A stretch of 64,000 bases of DNA from Peribacillus muralis (GTDB lineage: Bacteria; Bacillota; Bacilli; Bacillales; DSM-1321). Each line of letters starts with the position of its first letter. Positions within the stretch are counted from its first letter, which is position 1. Positions 37,281 to 47,261 of the stretch are shown one piece after another. The stretch spans positions 4,827,051-4,891,050 of the forward strand of contig NZ_CP017080.1 of NCBI RefSeq assembly GCF_001645685.2, read 5' to 3'. The translations under genes and the position numbers were made by a program. The notes beneath the pieces were generated by a model. The model had not been told where the DNA came from and made no database searches. It saw only the letters and a program-made list of their open reading frames with translations.

Positions 37281-38762
37281 ATGAAAAGAAATCATACGAT
37301 GATGCAATTTTTCGAGTGGCATCTTGAGGCAGATGGTTCACATTGGGACAGATTGAAATATGCGGCCTCCAAGTTGAAGGATACAGGTATTGATTGTGTT
37401 TGGCTTCCGCCCGTTACCAAAGGGCAGTCCATTGGTGATAATGGTTATGGAATATATGACGGGTACGATTTAGGCGAGTTTGACCAAAAAGGAACGATCC
37501 GTACCAAATATGGGACAAAAGAAGAACTGCACCAAGCAATCGCCACCTGTCATAATTACGGACTTTGCGTCTACATCGATTTAGTCATGAATCACAAAGC
37601 TGGCGCTGATGGAACCGAGAAATTCGAAGTCATTGAGGTCAATCCGGAAAACCGCATGGAAGATATATCAGAGCCATTCGAAATCGAAGGCTGGACGACA
37701 TTCGACTTTCCGGGACGTAATAACCAATACTCTGATTTCAAGTGGAACCATGAACATTTCAACGGGACTGACTATGATGCCGAAAACGACAAAATGGGTG
37801 TCTACCGGATAACAGGGGAAAACAAACACTGGAACAAGCACGTCATTGATGAATTCGGCAACTACGATTATTTAATGTTCGCGAATATCGATTACAGCCT
37901 GCCGGAAGTCCGCCAGGAAATGATTACTTGGGGAAAGTGGATGGTTGATACATTAAAATGTGATGGCTTCCGCTTGGATGCAGTGAAGCATATTGATTAT
38001 GAATTCATTAATGACTTTTTACAAGAACTCATTCCTTATACAAACGAACATTTTTTCATGGTCGGCGAGTTTTGGAAGGCCGATGTTAAAGCTTGTCAAA
38101 ATTATTTGGAGCAAACCAATCATGACCTCAATTTGTTCGATGTTTCCCTGCATTATAAATTTCACGAGGCCTCAAACGCAGGATCTGACTTCGATCTCTC
38201 AACCATCTTTGATGATACCCTCGTTAAAACCAATCCGGAACAGGCTGTCACCTTTGTCGACAACCATGACTCCCAGCCTCATGAATCACTGGAATCGTGG
38301 GTGAAGGATTGGTTTAAACCATCTGCATATGCCTTAATCCTGCTTAGGCTTTGCGGATATCCCTGTGTCTTCTATGGGGACTATTACGGAATTGGCGGCC
38401 CTTCTCCGGTCCCAGGCAAAAAGGATATATTGGATCGCCTTTTGCATGCCAGGTATGAAAAAGCGTATGGGGAACAGAAGGACTATTTTGATGACCCAAA
38501 TACAGTAGGCTGGGTCCGTTTAGGGGTCGACGAGCTGCAAGGCTCGGGGTGTGCCATCATTGTCAGCAATGCAGATAACAACAGCGAAAAAAGAATGTTC
38601 GTGGGTGAACACCGTGCTGGCGAAATCTGGACTGATTTAACTTTTCACCGAGATGATCACATCACCATTGAAGAAGACGGCTACGCGACCTTTCCCGTAC
38701 ATGGAAAGAGCGTATCTGTTTGGGCCTTGAATGATACGCCGCTTGGAGCGGCACAAAGCTGA
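37281..38762 (+). CDS. Cytoplasmic alpha-amylase (GH13)
   Basis: This 493-residue glycoside hydrolase family 13 enzyme has no signal peptide, so it acts inside the cell like E. coli AmyA. The start ATG at 37281 follows GGGGGG. The four conserved regions are present: YIDLVMNH, GFRLDAVKH with nucleophile D233, VGEFW with acid/base E263, and FVDNHD with D330. A C-terminal beta-domain follows (about 400-493). It probably degrades internal maltodextrin or glycogen-type glucans. It is a single gene ended by a hairpin terminator. Confidence 0.93.
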   Translation: MKRNHTMMQFFEWHLEADGSHWDRLKYAASKLKDTGIDCVWLPPVTKGQSIGDNGYGIYDGYDLGEFDQKGTIRTKYGTKEELHQAIATCHNYGLCVYIDLVMNHKAGADGTEKFEVIEVNPENRMEDISEPFEIEGWTTFDFPGRNNQYSDFKWNHEHFNGTDYDAENDKMGVYRITGENKHWNKHVIDEFGNYDYLMFANIDYSLPEVRQEMITWGKWMVDTLKCDGFRLDAVKHIDYEFINDFLQELIPYTNEHFFMVGEFWKADVKACQNYLEQTNHDLNLFDVSLHYKFHEASNAGSDFDLSTIFDDTLVKTNPEQAVTFVDNHDSQPHESLESWVKDWFKPSAYALILLRLCGYPCVFYGDYYGIGGPSPVPGKKDILDRLLHARYEKAYGEQKDYFDDPNTVGWVRLGVDELQGSGCAIIVSNADNNSEKRMFVGEHRAGEIWTDLTFHRDDHITIEEDGYATFPVHGKSVSVWALNDTPLGAAQS

Positions 38763-38780
38763 CATTCCGATATAGACAAG

Positions 38781-38811
38781 AACAGCATGCCGGTACCTGC
38801 ATGCTGTTTTC
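38781..38811 (+). terminator. Terminator after amylase gene
   Basis: AACAGCATGC pairs with GCATGCTGTT around an 8-nt loop, followed by TTTCG. Confidence 0.85.
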
Positions 38812-38911
38812 GTGCTGAAAAATCTAAATTTTCCCACGCTTCCCGCATCCAACTACTGTTAGCCACACAACCATCCGTGGTAAGATAAGGTAAAAAGGAG
38901 CTGATGGGCAA

Positions 38912-40147
38912 ATGAAGAATGATATCATAGATAGATTTACTTCTTATGTGAAGGTGGATACACAATCCAATGAGGAAAATCCCTCATGCCCCTCTACACC
39001 TGGGCAACTGACCTTGGCAAATATCTTGGTGAAAGAACTGCAATCGATAGGTATGGAGGAAGTGACGATTGATGGTAATGGCTATGTGATGGCGACACTT
39101 CCATCCAATACGGATAAAAAGGTCCCAACGATTGGATTTTTGGCCCATATCGATACAGCAACGGATTTTACAGGGAAAAACGTGAAACCACAGCTCGTTG
39201 AAAATTACGATGGCCGCGATCTTACCTTACATGAAGAATTGGAAATCATCCTTTCTCCGAATGAATTCCCTTCACTTATGAATTATGAAGGGCATACGTT
39301 GATCACGACCGATGGGACAACCTTGCTGGGCGCAGATAATAAGGCCGGCATTGCAGAAATCATGACGGCCATGAATCATTTGATTCAGCATCAGGAAATC
39401 AAGCATGGGAAAATCCGTGTCGCCTTTACACCTGATGAGGAAATCGGCAGAGGTCCCCATAAGTTTGACGTCGACGCTTTTGGTGCCCAATTTGCCTATA
39501 CGGTCGACGGGGGCCCTCTTGGCGAACTTGAATATGAAAGTTTCAATGCGGCATCGGCCAAAATCAAAATCAAAGGCACGAACATTCACCCTGGTACCGC
39601 CAAAGGGAAGATGGTCAATGCGGCCAAAATCGCCATGGAATTTCATAATTTGCTACCAGCGGCAGAAGCACCGGAACATACGGAGGGCTACGAAGGTTTT
39701 TACCATCTGCTATCCTTTCACGGTGATGTCGAAGAGACCAAGCTTTCCTACATCATCAGGGATTTCGAACGCCAAAAATTCAATGATCGCAAGGAATATA
39801 TCACGCACCTCATCGAAGAGTTAAAAGAAAAGTATGGACAAAAAAGCATCGAGCTTGAATTGCAGGACCAATACTTCAATATGAAGGAAAAAATTGAGCC
39901 AGTCAAAGAAATCGTGGACATAGCCCATGAGGCAATGGAAAAACTCGGTATACAACCTAAAATCTCACCCATACGCGGTGGTACGGATGGTTCCCAATTA
40001 TCATATATGGGCCTTCCGACACCCAATATATTTACCGGCGGCGAGAATTTTCATGGCAAATATGAATTCATTTCCGTCGATAATATGATGCTGGCGACAA
40101 AGGTGATCGTTGGAATTGCTTCCCTTTTTGAAGAAAAAGCGAAGTAG
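38912..40147 (+). CDS. pepT: Peptidase T (tripeptide aminopeptidase)
   Basis: This 411-residue M20 di-zinc metallopeptidase has the PepT signatures: [15 protein letters not shown] (H79, D81), [12 protein letters not shown] (D142, bridging), [11 protein letters not shown] (E176 catalytic, E177), [12 protein letters not shown] and the C-terminal [14 protein letters not shown] and FHGKYEF. It removes the N-terminal residue from tripeptides in the cytoplasm. GGAG lies 11 nt before the ATG. A single gene with a shared terminator opposite katE. Confidence 0.95.
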   Translation: MKNDIIDRFTSYVKVDTQSNEENPSCPSTPGQLTLANILVKELQSIGMEEVTIDGNGYVMATLPSNTDKKVPTIGFLAHIDTATDFTGKNVKPQLVENYDGRDLTLHEELEIILSPNEFPSLMNYEGHTLITTDGTTLLGADNKAGIAEIMTAMNHLIQHQEIKHGKIRVAFTPDEEIGRGPHKFDVDAFGAQFAYTVDGGPLGELEYESFNAASAKIKIKGTNIHPGTAKGKMVNAAKIAMEFHNLLPAAEAPEHTEGYEGFYHLLSFHGDVEETKLSYIIRDFERQKFNDRKEYITHLIEELKEKYGQKSIELELQDQYFNMKEKIEPVKEIVDIAHEAMEKLGIQPKISPIRGGTDGSQLSYMGLPTPNIFTGGENFHGKYEFISVDNMMLATKVIVGIASLFEEKAK

Positions 40148-40165
40148 CTTGATGGAAATATAAGA

Positions 40166-40194
40166 AAACCCCAAACCTAAGCGGTCTGGGGTTC
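40166..40194. terminator. Bidirectional terminator between pepT and katE
   Basis: AACCCCAAACC pairs with GGTCTGGGGTT, with one mismatch, around a 5-nt loop; A-rich on the left and T-rich on the right. Confidence 0.85.
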
Positions 40195-40199
40195 TTTCA

Positions 40200-42269
40200 T
40201 CATGCCCGTATCCAGTGACGATGCTTGGCAATGGCTTCGATAAAGGCAGTGCCGCTCTTTTCATCTGCGATGGCCACAACGCCTGCATTGGGATCAAAGG
40301 AACCTATGCCTGCCTTCGTCAATATCTCGGCTCCTTCTTTTCCTGCACCGATTGCCTTGAAATGATTGTAGGCTTCATTCACAAAGAAAATGGAGTTCTT
40401 CGTTGCTTTTAGAGCATCAACACTTTCCTGACCTCCTGCTACATATACGGCATCGTACAGTACCGAGTCGGCTGTCAGGAATGTCTGGTCGACTTCAACT
40501 TGCTGTTCCGTTGCACTTGTAATCATGCCCCGATTAATACTGACGATTTCCGCGGTTATTCCTGCTGCCTTGAATGATTCCAATACTTGATTGACCTCAG
40601 TTCCATTGAAACCATCTGCTGCGAGGATTGCCACTTTTCTTGTTGCGGCGGTTTTCACTTTCATCAGTTCCTGGCTTAGCGCAGGAGAAGTCAACTCGGT
40701 CTCGACCTCATTTTTATTAGATGGAGGATTCGCTCCCACACCCTTGGCGATTGCTTCCGCCAGCTCAAGATCGACATTGCTGAACATCTCCACAACCTGC
40801 TGCTGAACGTCCTTACTTTTCACTTTCCCCACCTCAAAGTGGAAAGCGGCAATGATATGCTCCTTCTCCACTTCCGTCATGCTATTCCAGAATAATTTAG
40901 CTTGGCTGTAATGGTCCTTGAAGCTTTCACTGCGCTGGCGCACCTTCCTGCCATCGACCTTTTCCTGATAGTGTGCATAGCCGCCCTCCGCTTCTGAAGC
41001 AGGTACCGGTGAGTTGCCTGCAAGGGAATTCTTATGATAGCTGACCGGTCCTGGATTGATTGTCATCCGATGCATCCCGTCGCGCTGATTGTTATGAAAA
41101 GGGCAAACGGGCCTGTTAATCGGAAGCTCATGGAAATTCGGTCCGCCCAATCGGGAGAGCTGTGTATCGGTATACGAAAATAAACGTCCTTGAAGCAGCG
41201 GATCATTGGAAAAATCGATGCCCGGTACAACATGTCCCGGATGGAAAGCAATCTGTTCGGTTTCCGCAAAAAAGTTATCAGGATTCTGGTTCAAAACCAT
41301 TTTCCCGATTATTTTCACTGGCACCTGTTCTTCAGGCCATAGTTTAGTGGGATCAAGAATATCAAAGTCGAAATTGAATTCGTCTTCCTCCTTGATCAAT
41401 TGCACGCCAAATTCAAATTCAGGATAATTGTCTGTATCGATCGCTTCCCATAAATCTTGACGGTGAAAATCGGGATTCTTTCCGGCGATTTTCTGCGCTT
41501 CATCCCAGACGAGCGATTTAACGCCAAGGACAGGCTTCCAATGGAATTTAACGAAATGGGAAACGCCTTCTTCATTCACAAAACGGAATGTATGAACGCC
41601 GAACCCCTCCATCATCCTGAGGCTTCTCGGAATCGCCCTATCGGAAAGATGCCACATGATCATATGTGCCGTTTCCTCATTATTGGCGACAAAGTCCCAA
41701 AAAGTATCATGTGCAGAAGCTGCCTGTGGAATTTCATTATGAGGCTCAGGCTTTACAGCATGAATCAAATCCGGGAACTTAATTGCATCCTGGATAAAAA
41801 ATACCGGAATATTATTCCCGACCAAATCATAGTTTCCTTCCTCGGTATAAAACTTGGTCGAAAATCCCCTGACATCCCGAACCGAGTCTGCCGATCCGCG
41901 CGAACCTGCTACTGTGGAGTACCGGACGAATACCGGAGTCTTGACCGAAGGATCTTGAAGGAACTTGGCCTTTGTAAATTCAGTCATCGGCTCATATACT
42001 TGAAAATATCCGTGTGCCCCTGATCCACGTGCATGCACGATTCGCTCAGGAATTCTCTCATGGTCGAAATGGGTCATCTTTTCACGAAAATGAAAATCCT
42101 CCATTAAAGTCGGACCGCGGGTTCCCGCTTTCAAAGAATGCTCATCCTCCGAAATGCGCAAGCCTTGGTTAGTCGTCATCTTTTTCCCGTTATCATCCGC
42201 TCGATATTGATCTAACTGCCGATTCTTACTATGCTCATTAATTTTTCCGCTCTCGTTTTCACTTACCAT
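40200..42269 (-). CDS. katE: Large-subunit catalase (clade 2, HPII/KatE type)
   Basis: This 689-residue monofunctional heme catalase has the catalytic histidine H79 in ERIVHARGSGAHGYF, an asparagine at about 152 (GNNIPVFFIQD) and the heme-ligand tyrosine in RLFSYTDTQLSRLG. The C-terminal ~150 residues form the flavodoxin/DJ-1-like domain (KVAILAADGFNGTEV onward) that marks large-subunit catalases. B. subtilis KatE has this size and is a general-stress protein. The start at MVSENESGK follows GGAGGGGG by 9 nt. A SigB-type promoter and a tandem array lie upstream. Confidence 0.95.
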   Translation of the reverse strand: MVSENESGKINEHSKNRQLDQYRADDNGKKMTTNQGLRISEDEHSLKAGTRGPTLMEDFHFREKMTHFDHERIPERIVHARGSGAHGYFQVYEPMTEFTKAKFLQDPSVKTPVFVRYSTVAGSRGSADSVRDVRGFSTKFYTEEGNYDLVGNNIPVFFIQDAIKFPDLIHAVKPEPHNEIPQAASAHDTFWDFVANNEETAHMIMWHLSDRAIPRSLRMMEGFGVHTFRFVNEEGVSHFVKFHWKPVLGVKSLVWDEAQKIAGKNPDFHRQDLWEAIDTDNYPEFEFGVQLIKEEDEFNFDFDILDPTKLWPEEQVPVKIIGKMVLNQNPDNFFAETEQIAFHPGHVVPGIDFSNDPLLQGRLFSYTDTQLSRLGGPNFHELPINRPVCPFHNNQRDGMHRMTINPGPVSYHKNSLAGNSPVPASEAEGGYAHYQEKVDGRKVRQRSESFKDHYSQAKLFWNSMTEVEKEHIIAAFHFEVGKVKSKDVQQQVVEMFSNVDLELAEAIAKGVGANPPSNKNEVETELTSPALSQELMKVKTAATRKVAILAADGFNGTEVNQVLESFKAAGITAEIVSINRGMITSATEQQVEVDQTFLTADSVLYDAVYVAGGQESVDALKATKNSIFFVNEAYNHFKAIGAGKEGAEILTKAGIGSFDPNAGVVAIADEKSGTAFIEAIAKHRHWIRA

Positions 42270-42361
42270 TGTTTCATTCCCCCTCCAAGTCAAAAAAATT
42301 AAGGTTGATTAGTGCCGTATATATTTTTATTATTGGAAATAATTGCGTTATCCTTCCTCAT

Positions 42362-42387
42362 ATACCACTCTATTTTGAGGGATAAAC
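42362..42387 (-). promoter_or_regulatory. SigB-like promoter for katE
   Basis: On the minus strand GTTTAT, a 14-nt spacer and TGGTAT: one mismatch in each box from the SigB consensus GTTTAA/GGGTAT. It lies about 95 bp upstream of katE, whose B. subtilis homologue is a SigB-controlled stress gene. Confidence 0.7.
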
Positions 42388-42433
42388 AGAATTCAAAAAA
42401 ATTATCAGAGTGACGTCAGGTCAATTTGGCGCA

Positions 42434-42845
42434 GGTCGAATTAGTACCGGATTGGGTCGAATTATCTCCTGTTAGGACGATTTATCCCCGCATTGAGTCG
42501 ATTTTTACCCTGTTAGGACGATTTAGCCTCGCATTGGGTCGATTTATCTCCTGTTAGGACGATTTAACCCACATTGGGTCGATTTATCTCCTGTTAGAAC
42601 GATTTATCTCCGCATTGGGTCGATTTATCTCCTGTTAGGACGATTTAGCCTCGGATTGGGTCGATTTATCTCCTGTTAGGACGATTTAACCCACATTGGG
42701 TCGAATTATCTCCTGTTAGGACGATTTATCTCCGTATTGGGTCGAATTATCTCCTGTTAGGACGAGTTAGCCTCGGATTAGGTCGTTTTTTACCCAGATT
42801 GGGACGATTCTTCTCCCAGTTTGGTCAAATCTTGCCCGGATAGGT
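42434..42845. repeat. Intergenic tandem array, 40/41-bp unit (two ~20-nt half-units), about 10 copies
   Basis: Half-units start at GG(T/A)CGA at 42434, 42455, 42475, 42496, 42516, 42537, 42557, 42577, 42597, 42618, 42638, 42659, 42679, 42699, 42719, 42740, 42760 and 42781, then degenerate. One half reads GGTCGATTTATCTCCTGTTA; the other reads GGACGATTTA followed by ACCCACATTG, GCCTCGCATTG or TCTCCGCATTG. The pair gives a 40-41 bp period. It lies between katE and dbpA, both on the minus strand, upstream of the katE promoter. No coding potential was seen. Confidence 0.93.
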
Positions 42846-42888
42846 TGAACCCTAATCTTTTTATCACTAGGGATGTAAATAAAACATG

Positions 42889-42936
42889 AAAAAAGAAGCG
42901 GGAAGGCCAATTTTTTTAGCCTTCCCGCTTCTTTTC
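42889..42936. terminator. Strong terminator after dbpA (bidirectional)
   Basis: GAAGCGGGAAGGC pairs perfectly with GCCTTCCCGCTTC around an 11-nt loop, with A and T runs on the flanks. Confidence 0.93.
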
Positions 42937-42947
42937 ATTCAACAAAT

Positions 42948-44396
42948 TTAGTTTTTGAAGGCTTCTGAAACCTTCAAGAGCTTGCCTTTAACTTTCGTGT
43001 TTTTCATCACTTTCAAGACGAGTGGACCCTTTTCGTTCAAGATTTCCACGTAAGAAACATTATCTTGTATTGTAATGATCCCGATATCCTCTGCGTTCAC
43101 TCCATCAATCTTGGCAATGGTGCCGACGAAATCAACAGCCCTGATTTTCTTTTTCTTCCCACCATTGAAGTACAGCTTCATGATTTGTTTGTTCATTTTT
43201 TCACTTTTATCTTTTTTTATCTTTGGACGAGCTTCAAGCTTCGCCTCGAAGTCCGTTCTGTTGGCTGATACCTCTTCTTTTGAAGGCACCGCCCTCTTTT
43301 CGATTTCAAAGCCGATATACTCTTGGATCTCGGTCAGGAATTTGTCCTCATACGGTGTCACGAATGTGATGGCTTTGCCTTTTTGACCAGCACGGCCCGT
43401 TCTTCCCGTCCGATGCACATAGCTTTCCTTCTCCATTGGCAGGTCATAGTTAATGACATGGGTGATATTATCAATATCGATTCCGCGTGCGGCAACATCC
43501 GTAGCCACCAAGTAGCGGAATTCGCCCCTTCTGAATTCATTCATCACTGCAAGGCGATCCTCCTGAAGCATGCCGCCATGTATCATATCACAAGGATAAT
43601 CAAGCTCTACCAGCTGTTCACATACTTGATCCACTCGGTCTTTCGTCCGGCAAAAAATGATGCAGCTATCTGGGTTTTCGGTTATTGTGATGTCTTTGAG
43701 CAGGGAGAACTTGTCATCCTCTTTCACTTCAATAAGCGCATGCTCGATCTTGTCCGTCGTTAAACCCTTCGCTTTGATTTCTATATCCAGGGGATCTTTC
43801 ATATATTGCTTGCACAGCTTCTTTATACTCTCAGGCAACGTAGCTGAAAACAGCATCGTTACTCTCTCTTTCGGGAGCTCTTTAATGATGGCCTCCACTT
43901 GCTCGATGAAGCCCATATTAAGCATTTCATCCGCTTCATCAATAACCAAATGTGTAAGGCGCTCCAGGGCGAATGTACCTTTCTCGATATGATCTAGAAC
44001 ACGGCCCGGGGTTCCCACGACGACATGGCTTTTTTGCTTCAGCTCCGCTTTCTGCATGGCAAATGGATGTTTTCCATAAACTGCAGTTGCCTTGATCCGT
44101 TTAAACCTTCCAATATTGGTGATATCCTCTTTTACCTGCACAGCAAGCTCTCGTGTCGGCGTTAAAATGAGGGCCTGTGGCTTATTTTCCCCCCAATCGA
44201 CCATTTCACATATCGGGATACCGAAAGAAGCGGTCTTGCCACTTCCCGTTTGCGATTTCACGACAAGATCCTGCCCTTTCAATGCGACTGGGATCACCTC
44301 ACGCTGCACTTCTGTCGGACTTTGATATCCCAAGCTCTCCAATGCTCTTACGATTTCATCACTTAATGTATAATCAGAAAAACTCAATTCATTCAT
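42948..44396 (-). CDS. dbpA: DEAD-box RNA helicase DbpA/YxiN type
   Basis: This 482-residue helicase has the Q-motif and motif [27 protein letters not shown] region, PTRELAVQ (Ia), VIDEADEML (II, DEAD), SATLP (III), [12 protein letters not shown] (V) and [15 protein letters not shown] (VI). The C-terminal ~75 residues form the RNA-recognition domain of DbpA/YxiN ([27 protein letters not shown]). That domain targets the enzyme to hairpin 92 of 23S rRNA during 50S subunit assembly. Length matches YxiN. Confidence 0.94.
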   Translation of the reverse strand: MNELSFSDYTLSDEIVRALESLGYQSPTEVQREVIPVALKGQDLVVKSQTGSGKTASFGIPICEMVDWGENKPQALILTPTRELAVQVKEDITNIGRFKRIKATAVYGKHPFAMQKAELKQKSHVVVGTPGRVLDHIEKGTFALERLTHLVIDEADEMLNMGFIEQVEAIIKELPKERVTMLFSATLPESIKKLCKQYMKDPLDIEIKAKGLTTDKIEHALIEVKEDDKFSLLKDITITENPDSCIIFCRTKDRVDQVCEQLVELDYPCDMIHGGMLQEDRLAVMNEFRRGEFRYLVATDVAARGIDIDNITHVINYDLPMEKESYVHRTGRTGRAGQKGKAITFVTPYEDKFLTEIQEYIGFEIEKRAVPSKEEVSANRTDFEAKLEARPKIKKDKSEKMNKQIMKLYFNGGKKKKIRAVDFVGTIAKIDGVNAEDIGIITIQDNVSYVEILNEKGPLVLKVMKNTKVKGKLLKVSEAFKN

Positions 44397-44657
44397 ATGA
44401 CAGCCTCATTTATTGTTTAGTATCATGCTTTATTGTTTCCATGATCGTAATTTCCTTATTCAAATTACTATTATACGCGATATGGAACGATAAACGGCGC
44501 AATAATCATTTTCCCTAGTCTTATTTCAAAATAACGAATCCTTCAAACTGGATGATATTGATGAACCAAAATGGACCGGCTGCTTTTTAACATGCTAAAA
44601 TAAGTATGATATAAAAATGTAGCATAAAGACGGATATCCAAAAAGGAGAGCTGATTT

Positions 44658-44990
44658 ATGGTAATCGTGACGAATAGAATCAGAGTCAAAAAAGGAATGG
44701 GAGCAGGTATGGCTCCAGGGTTCACTGCCCCAGGTCCACTTGATACGATGGAGGGTTTTGTGAAGATGGAAGTATTATTGACCCAGAATTTGACGGATCA
44801 TGATGAACTGAGCGTCAATATGTATTGGGAAAATCTCGATAATTTTACTGCTTGGAGAAATAGTGATGCATTTAAAGCGGCACATAAACGGCCAGAACCA
44901 AGTTCCGATTCCGCTAAAAAAGAATCGCCGATCATAGGCAGCGAGCTTACTACGTATGAAGTTGCCTCGGTAAAGGAAATAGCAAGATGA
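44658..44990 (+). CDS. IsdG-family heme-degrading monooxygenase (HmoA-like)
   Basis: This 110-residue protein has the ABM/IsdG fold. The three residues that define IsdG/IsdI activity are in place: N6 in VTNRIRV, W66 in FTAWRNS and H76 in FKAAHKR. These numbers match staphylococcal IsdI exactly. The enzyme opens heme to release iron. AAAGGAGAG lies 9 nt before the ATG. It is a single gene; I saw no Fur box directly upstream, so iron control is unclear. Confidence 0.85.
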   Translation: MVIVTNRIRVKKGMGAGMAPGFTAPGPLDTMEGFVKMEVLLTQNLTDHDELSVNMYWENLDNFTAWRNSDAFKAAHKRPEPSSDSAKKESPIIGSELTTYEVASVKEIAR

Positions 44991-44997
44991 CATATGG

Positions 44998-45031
44998 TAA
45001 AGAGGCCGCTAATGAAGCAGCCTCTTTTTCT
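44998..45031 (+). terminator. Terminator after IsdG-family gene
   Basis: AAAGAGGC pairs with GCCTCTTT, extended by GC/GC, and is followed by TTTTTC. The convergent RlmN-family gene ends just beyond. Confidence 0.85.
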
Positions 45032-45046
45032 TCTATTGCTAAATAA

Positions 45047-46114
45047 TCATTGCGCTTCGGCTTTCTTGATTTGCTTGCTCCGCAGCTGTCCGCAGGCTGC
45101 ATCAATATCCGTCCCGTGCTCTTGGCGGATCTTACAGTTGACGCCCCTCTTTTTCAACGTATCATAGAACGCTAAAACGGACGCTTTTTCACTTCTTTGG
45201 TATTGGCTATGCTCATCCACAGGGTTATATGGAATCAGGTTGACATAAAGGCGGTGTTTTTTATCATCCAGAAGATTGGCAAGCTGCTCGGCTTCTTCTT
45301 TATGATCATTGACATCCTTCAAAAGGATATATTCGATGGTAATTCTCCGATTCGTTTTTTCCAAATAATAATCAAGTGATTTCATTAATTTTTCGATTGG
45401 GATCGCTCTGTTGATTTTCATGATTCGCGTCCTAAGTTCGTTATTAGGTGCATGCAGGGAGATTGCCAGATTCACCTGTAATTGCATATCGGTGAATTCA
45501 TAAATCTTATTGGCAAGGCCGCTCGTCGAAACGGTAATGCGCCTGCCAGCGATGGCAAGACCCTTATGATCCATGAGCACCTTCAAAAAGTCACTCATGT
45601 TTTCAAAGTTATCAAACGGCTCGCCAATCCCCATCACCACTACATGGCTGACGAGATCCTTTTGCTCCAGTGTATCCAAATGCAGTTGAACGTTCATGAT
45701 TTGCTCCACTATTTCCCCGCTGGATAAATCACGGCTTTTCGCCAATAGCCCACTGGCACAGAAACTGCACCCGATGTTGCAGCCAACCTGTGTGGTGACA
45801 CACACGGATATCCCATATTTATGTCTCATCATAACGGTTTCGATAAGGTTCCCATCCTGCAATTTAAACAGGAATTTAATCGTGCCGTCAGCTGCCTCCT
45901 GCTTAACGTGAACAGTCAAGGTCTGGATCGAAAAATGCTCCTCCAGCAATTGGATACAGTCTTGATTAACATCCGTCATTTCAGAAAAACTCGTCACACG
46001 TGTCCGGTATAGCCACTCCCAGACCTGCTGTGCCCTGAATTTCCTATGTCCATGATCCAATAACCATGCTGTCAATTGTTCGAATGTTAAACCATAGATG
46101 GAATCTTTCTTCAT
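45047..46114 (-). CDS. RlmN/Cfr-family radical SAM 23S rRNA methyltransferase paralogue
   Basis: This 355-residue protein has the radical-SAM cluster motif [11 protein letters not shown], the GIGEPFDN motif and a C-terminal catalytic cysteine in [12 protein letters not shown]. RlmN methylates C2 of A2503 in 23S rRNA and of A37 in some tRNAs; Cfr modifies C8. The sequence is closer to RlmN ([21 protein letters not shown]) but differs from the housekeeping Bacillus RlmN after the cysteines: [12 protein letters not shown] instead of CASTLGGLKRNL. The main rlmN normally lies elsewhere in Bacillus chromosomes, so this is probably a second copy. A GAGGG site precedes the ATG. Confidence 0.85.
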   Translation of the reverse strand: MKKDSIYGLTFEQLTAWLLDHGHRKFRAQQVWEWLYRTRVTSFSEMTDVNQDCIQLLEEHFSIQTLTVHVKQEAADGTIKFLFKLQDGNLIETVMMRHKYGISVCVTTQVGCNIGCSFCASGLLAKSRDLSSGEIVEQIMNVQLHLDTLEQKDLVSHVVVMGIGEPFDNFENMSDFLKVLMDHKGLAIAGRRITVSTSGLANKIYEFTDMQLQVNLAISLHAPNNELRTRIMKINRAIPIEKLMKSLDYYLEKTNRRITIEYILLKDVNDHKEEAEQLANLLDDKKHRLYVNLIPYNPVDEHSQYQRSEKASVLAFYDTLKKRGVNCKIRQEHGTDIDAACGQLRSKQIKKAEAQ

Positions 46115-46194
46115 TCGTTACCCTCTTTTCATTACATTAAGATTTAGTCGTTTAACTCCTTTAGACTTACAAGTCATTCCTTAAAACCACCCAT

Positions 46195-46674
46195 TCATTT
46201 ATGATAGGGTTCATTTCTATTTATCCGAAAGGCCCGATATATTTGCTCCAATAAAATCAATTTCATCAATTGATGCGGAAAGGTCATTTTAGAGAAGGAA
46301 AGTGCATAATCACTTCTTGAAGTCACCTCGGTGCTAAGCCCGAGCGACCCTCCAATGATAAAAACCAGCTTGCTTTTCCCATAGGTGGCCAACTGGTCAA
46401 TATGAGCGGCAAGCTGCTCGGACGTAAGCTGCTTTCCATTGATCTCAAGCGTAATGACGTAGGTGTCAGGGCTGATTTTAGCCAGGATACGTTCACCCTC
46501 TTTTTGCTTTACGATCTCCATATCCGCTGCACTCAGGTTCTCGGGTGCTTTTTCATCAGGTACTTCAACAAGTTCTATAGTAGCATAGGCGCCTAACCTT
46601 TTTGCGTACTCGGCAATTCCTTGCTTTAAGTATTTTTCTTTTAGCTTACCTACCGTCATAATCGTTATTTTCAT
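46195..46674 (-). CDS. rlmH: 23S rRNA pseudouridine-1915 N3-methyltransferase
   Basis: This 159-residue SPOUT methyltransferase has the knot motifs [10 protein letters not shown] and [35 protein letters not shown], the RlmH C-terminal signature. It methylates Psi1915 in helix 69 of 23S rRNA. A GAGGATATAT site precedes the ATG. It is the yydA of B. subtilis by position. Confidence 0.95.
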   Translation of the reverse strand: MKITIMTVGKLKEKYLKQGIAEYAKRLGAYATIELVEVPDEKAPENLSAADMEIVKQKEGERILAKISPDTYVITLEINGKQLTSEQLAAHIDQLATYGKSKLVFIIGGSLGLSTEVTSRSDYALSFSKMTFPHQLMKLILLEQIYRAFRINRNEPYHK

Positions 46675-46812
46675 ATATATCCTCTAACTTTCCTTATGTT
46701 TTAGTATCAGTTGTAGGATTTGCCTACCTATTATCATACCTTACAGATGCCTATAAGCAAAACAAGCAAATCACTTCCAATTACAAGGGTGTCCCCATCG
46801 CATCTGGCAGCA

Positions 46813-46845
46813 TCAAAAAAACCGCTGACATAAAAGCGCAGCGGC
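46813..46845 (-). terminator. Terminator downstream of CxxH/CxxC gene
   Basis: CCGCTG pairs with CAGCGG around an 11-nt loop, then seven T on the minus strand. Confidence 0.8.
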
Positions 46846-46957
46846 AACCCTAATGTGCATTTTCCGAAGGTATTTCTGCGGATACTTGCACCTATTCTTA
46901 TCCCCAGCCTTCATGAAATGAAGCCAGCATAAATGTTAAGAACAGGTTACAAACATG

Positions 46958-47000
46958 TTATCCACAAAAGTTATCCACATATCCACATTTTCTATCCACA
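46958..47000. promoter_or_regulatory. DnaA-box cluster next to rlmH
   Basis: Two perfect DnaA boxes TTATCCACA (46958-46966, 46971-46979) are followed by two one-mismatch boxes, ATATCCACA (46979-46987) and CTATCCACA (46992-47000), all in the same orientation. Further boxes lie nearby: TTATCAACA on the minus strand at 47064-47072, perfect TTATCCACA at 47216-47224 and ATATCCACA at 47253-47261. From memory, the yydA/rlmH region of B. subtilis is one of the known DnaA-bound clusters outside oriC, so this looks conserved. Confidence 0.85.
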
Positions 47001-47015
47001 TCTTGTATGGGAATA

Positions 47016-47177
47016 TTAGTTCCCTACTAGATATATTGCCACGTTTCGACAATATTCACAGGTTGTTGATAACTGTTTTTCCTCGGAAACTTGCGTTAAA
47101 ACCGGATACGTTTCACACTCGTATACCACTTCATCCAACGCCATTTCCACGTGCTCCTGACAGCAATATAATTCCAT
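47016..47177 (-). CDS. yyzF: CxxH/CxxC protein (YyzF family), 53 aa
   Basis: This small protein begins MELYCCQEHVEMALDEVV and has a second pair in STTCEYCRNVAIY, giving CCxxH and CxxC metal-ligand pairs that probably bind one zinc. It is known in Bacillus genomes next to rlmH and the walJ/HtrA genes. The start at 47177 follows an AAAGGTGA site; a longer ORF extends upstream with no site. DnaA boxes lie just past its 3' end and in frame with its upstream region. Confidence 0.8.
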   Translation of the reverse strand: MELYCCQEHVEMALDEVVYECETYPVLTQVSEEKQLSTTCEYCRNVAIYLVGN

Positions 47178-47261
47178 CGATTCTTCACCTTTCCTTCCCA
47201 TCCTACAAAAATCAATTATCCACAACATACGCGGCAGCTCTGACTTCGACATATATCCACA

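Noticed and set aside
42434..42845. Possible CRISPR array or plasmid-type iterons
   Set aside because: No unique spacers, no replication protein gene and no cas genes; the flanks are ordinary chromosomal genes.
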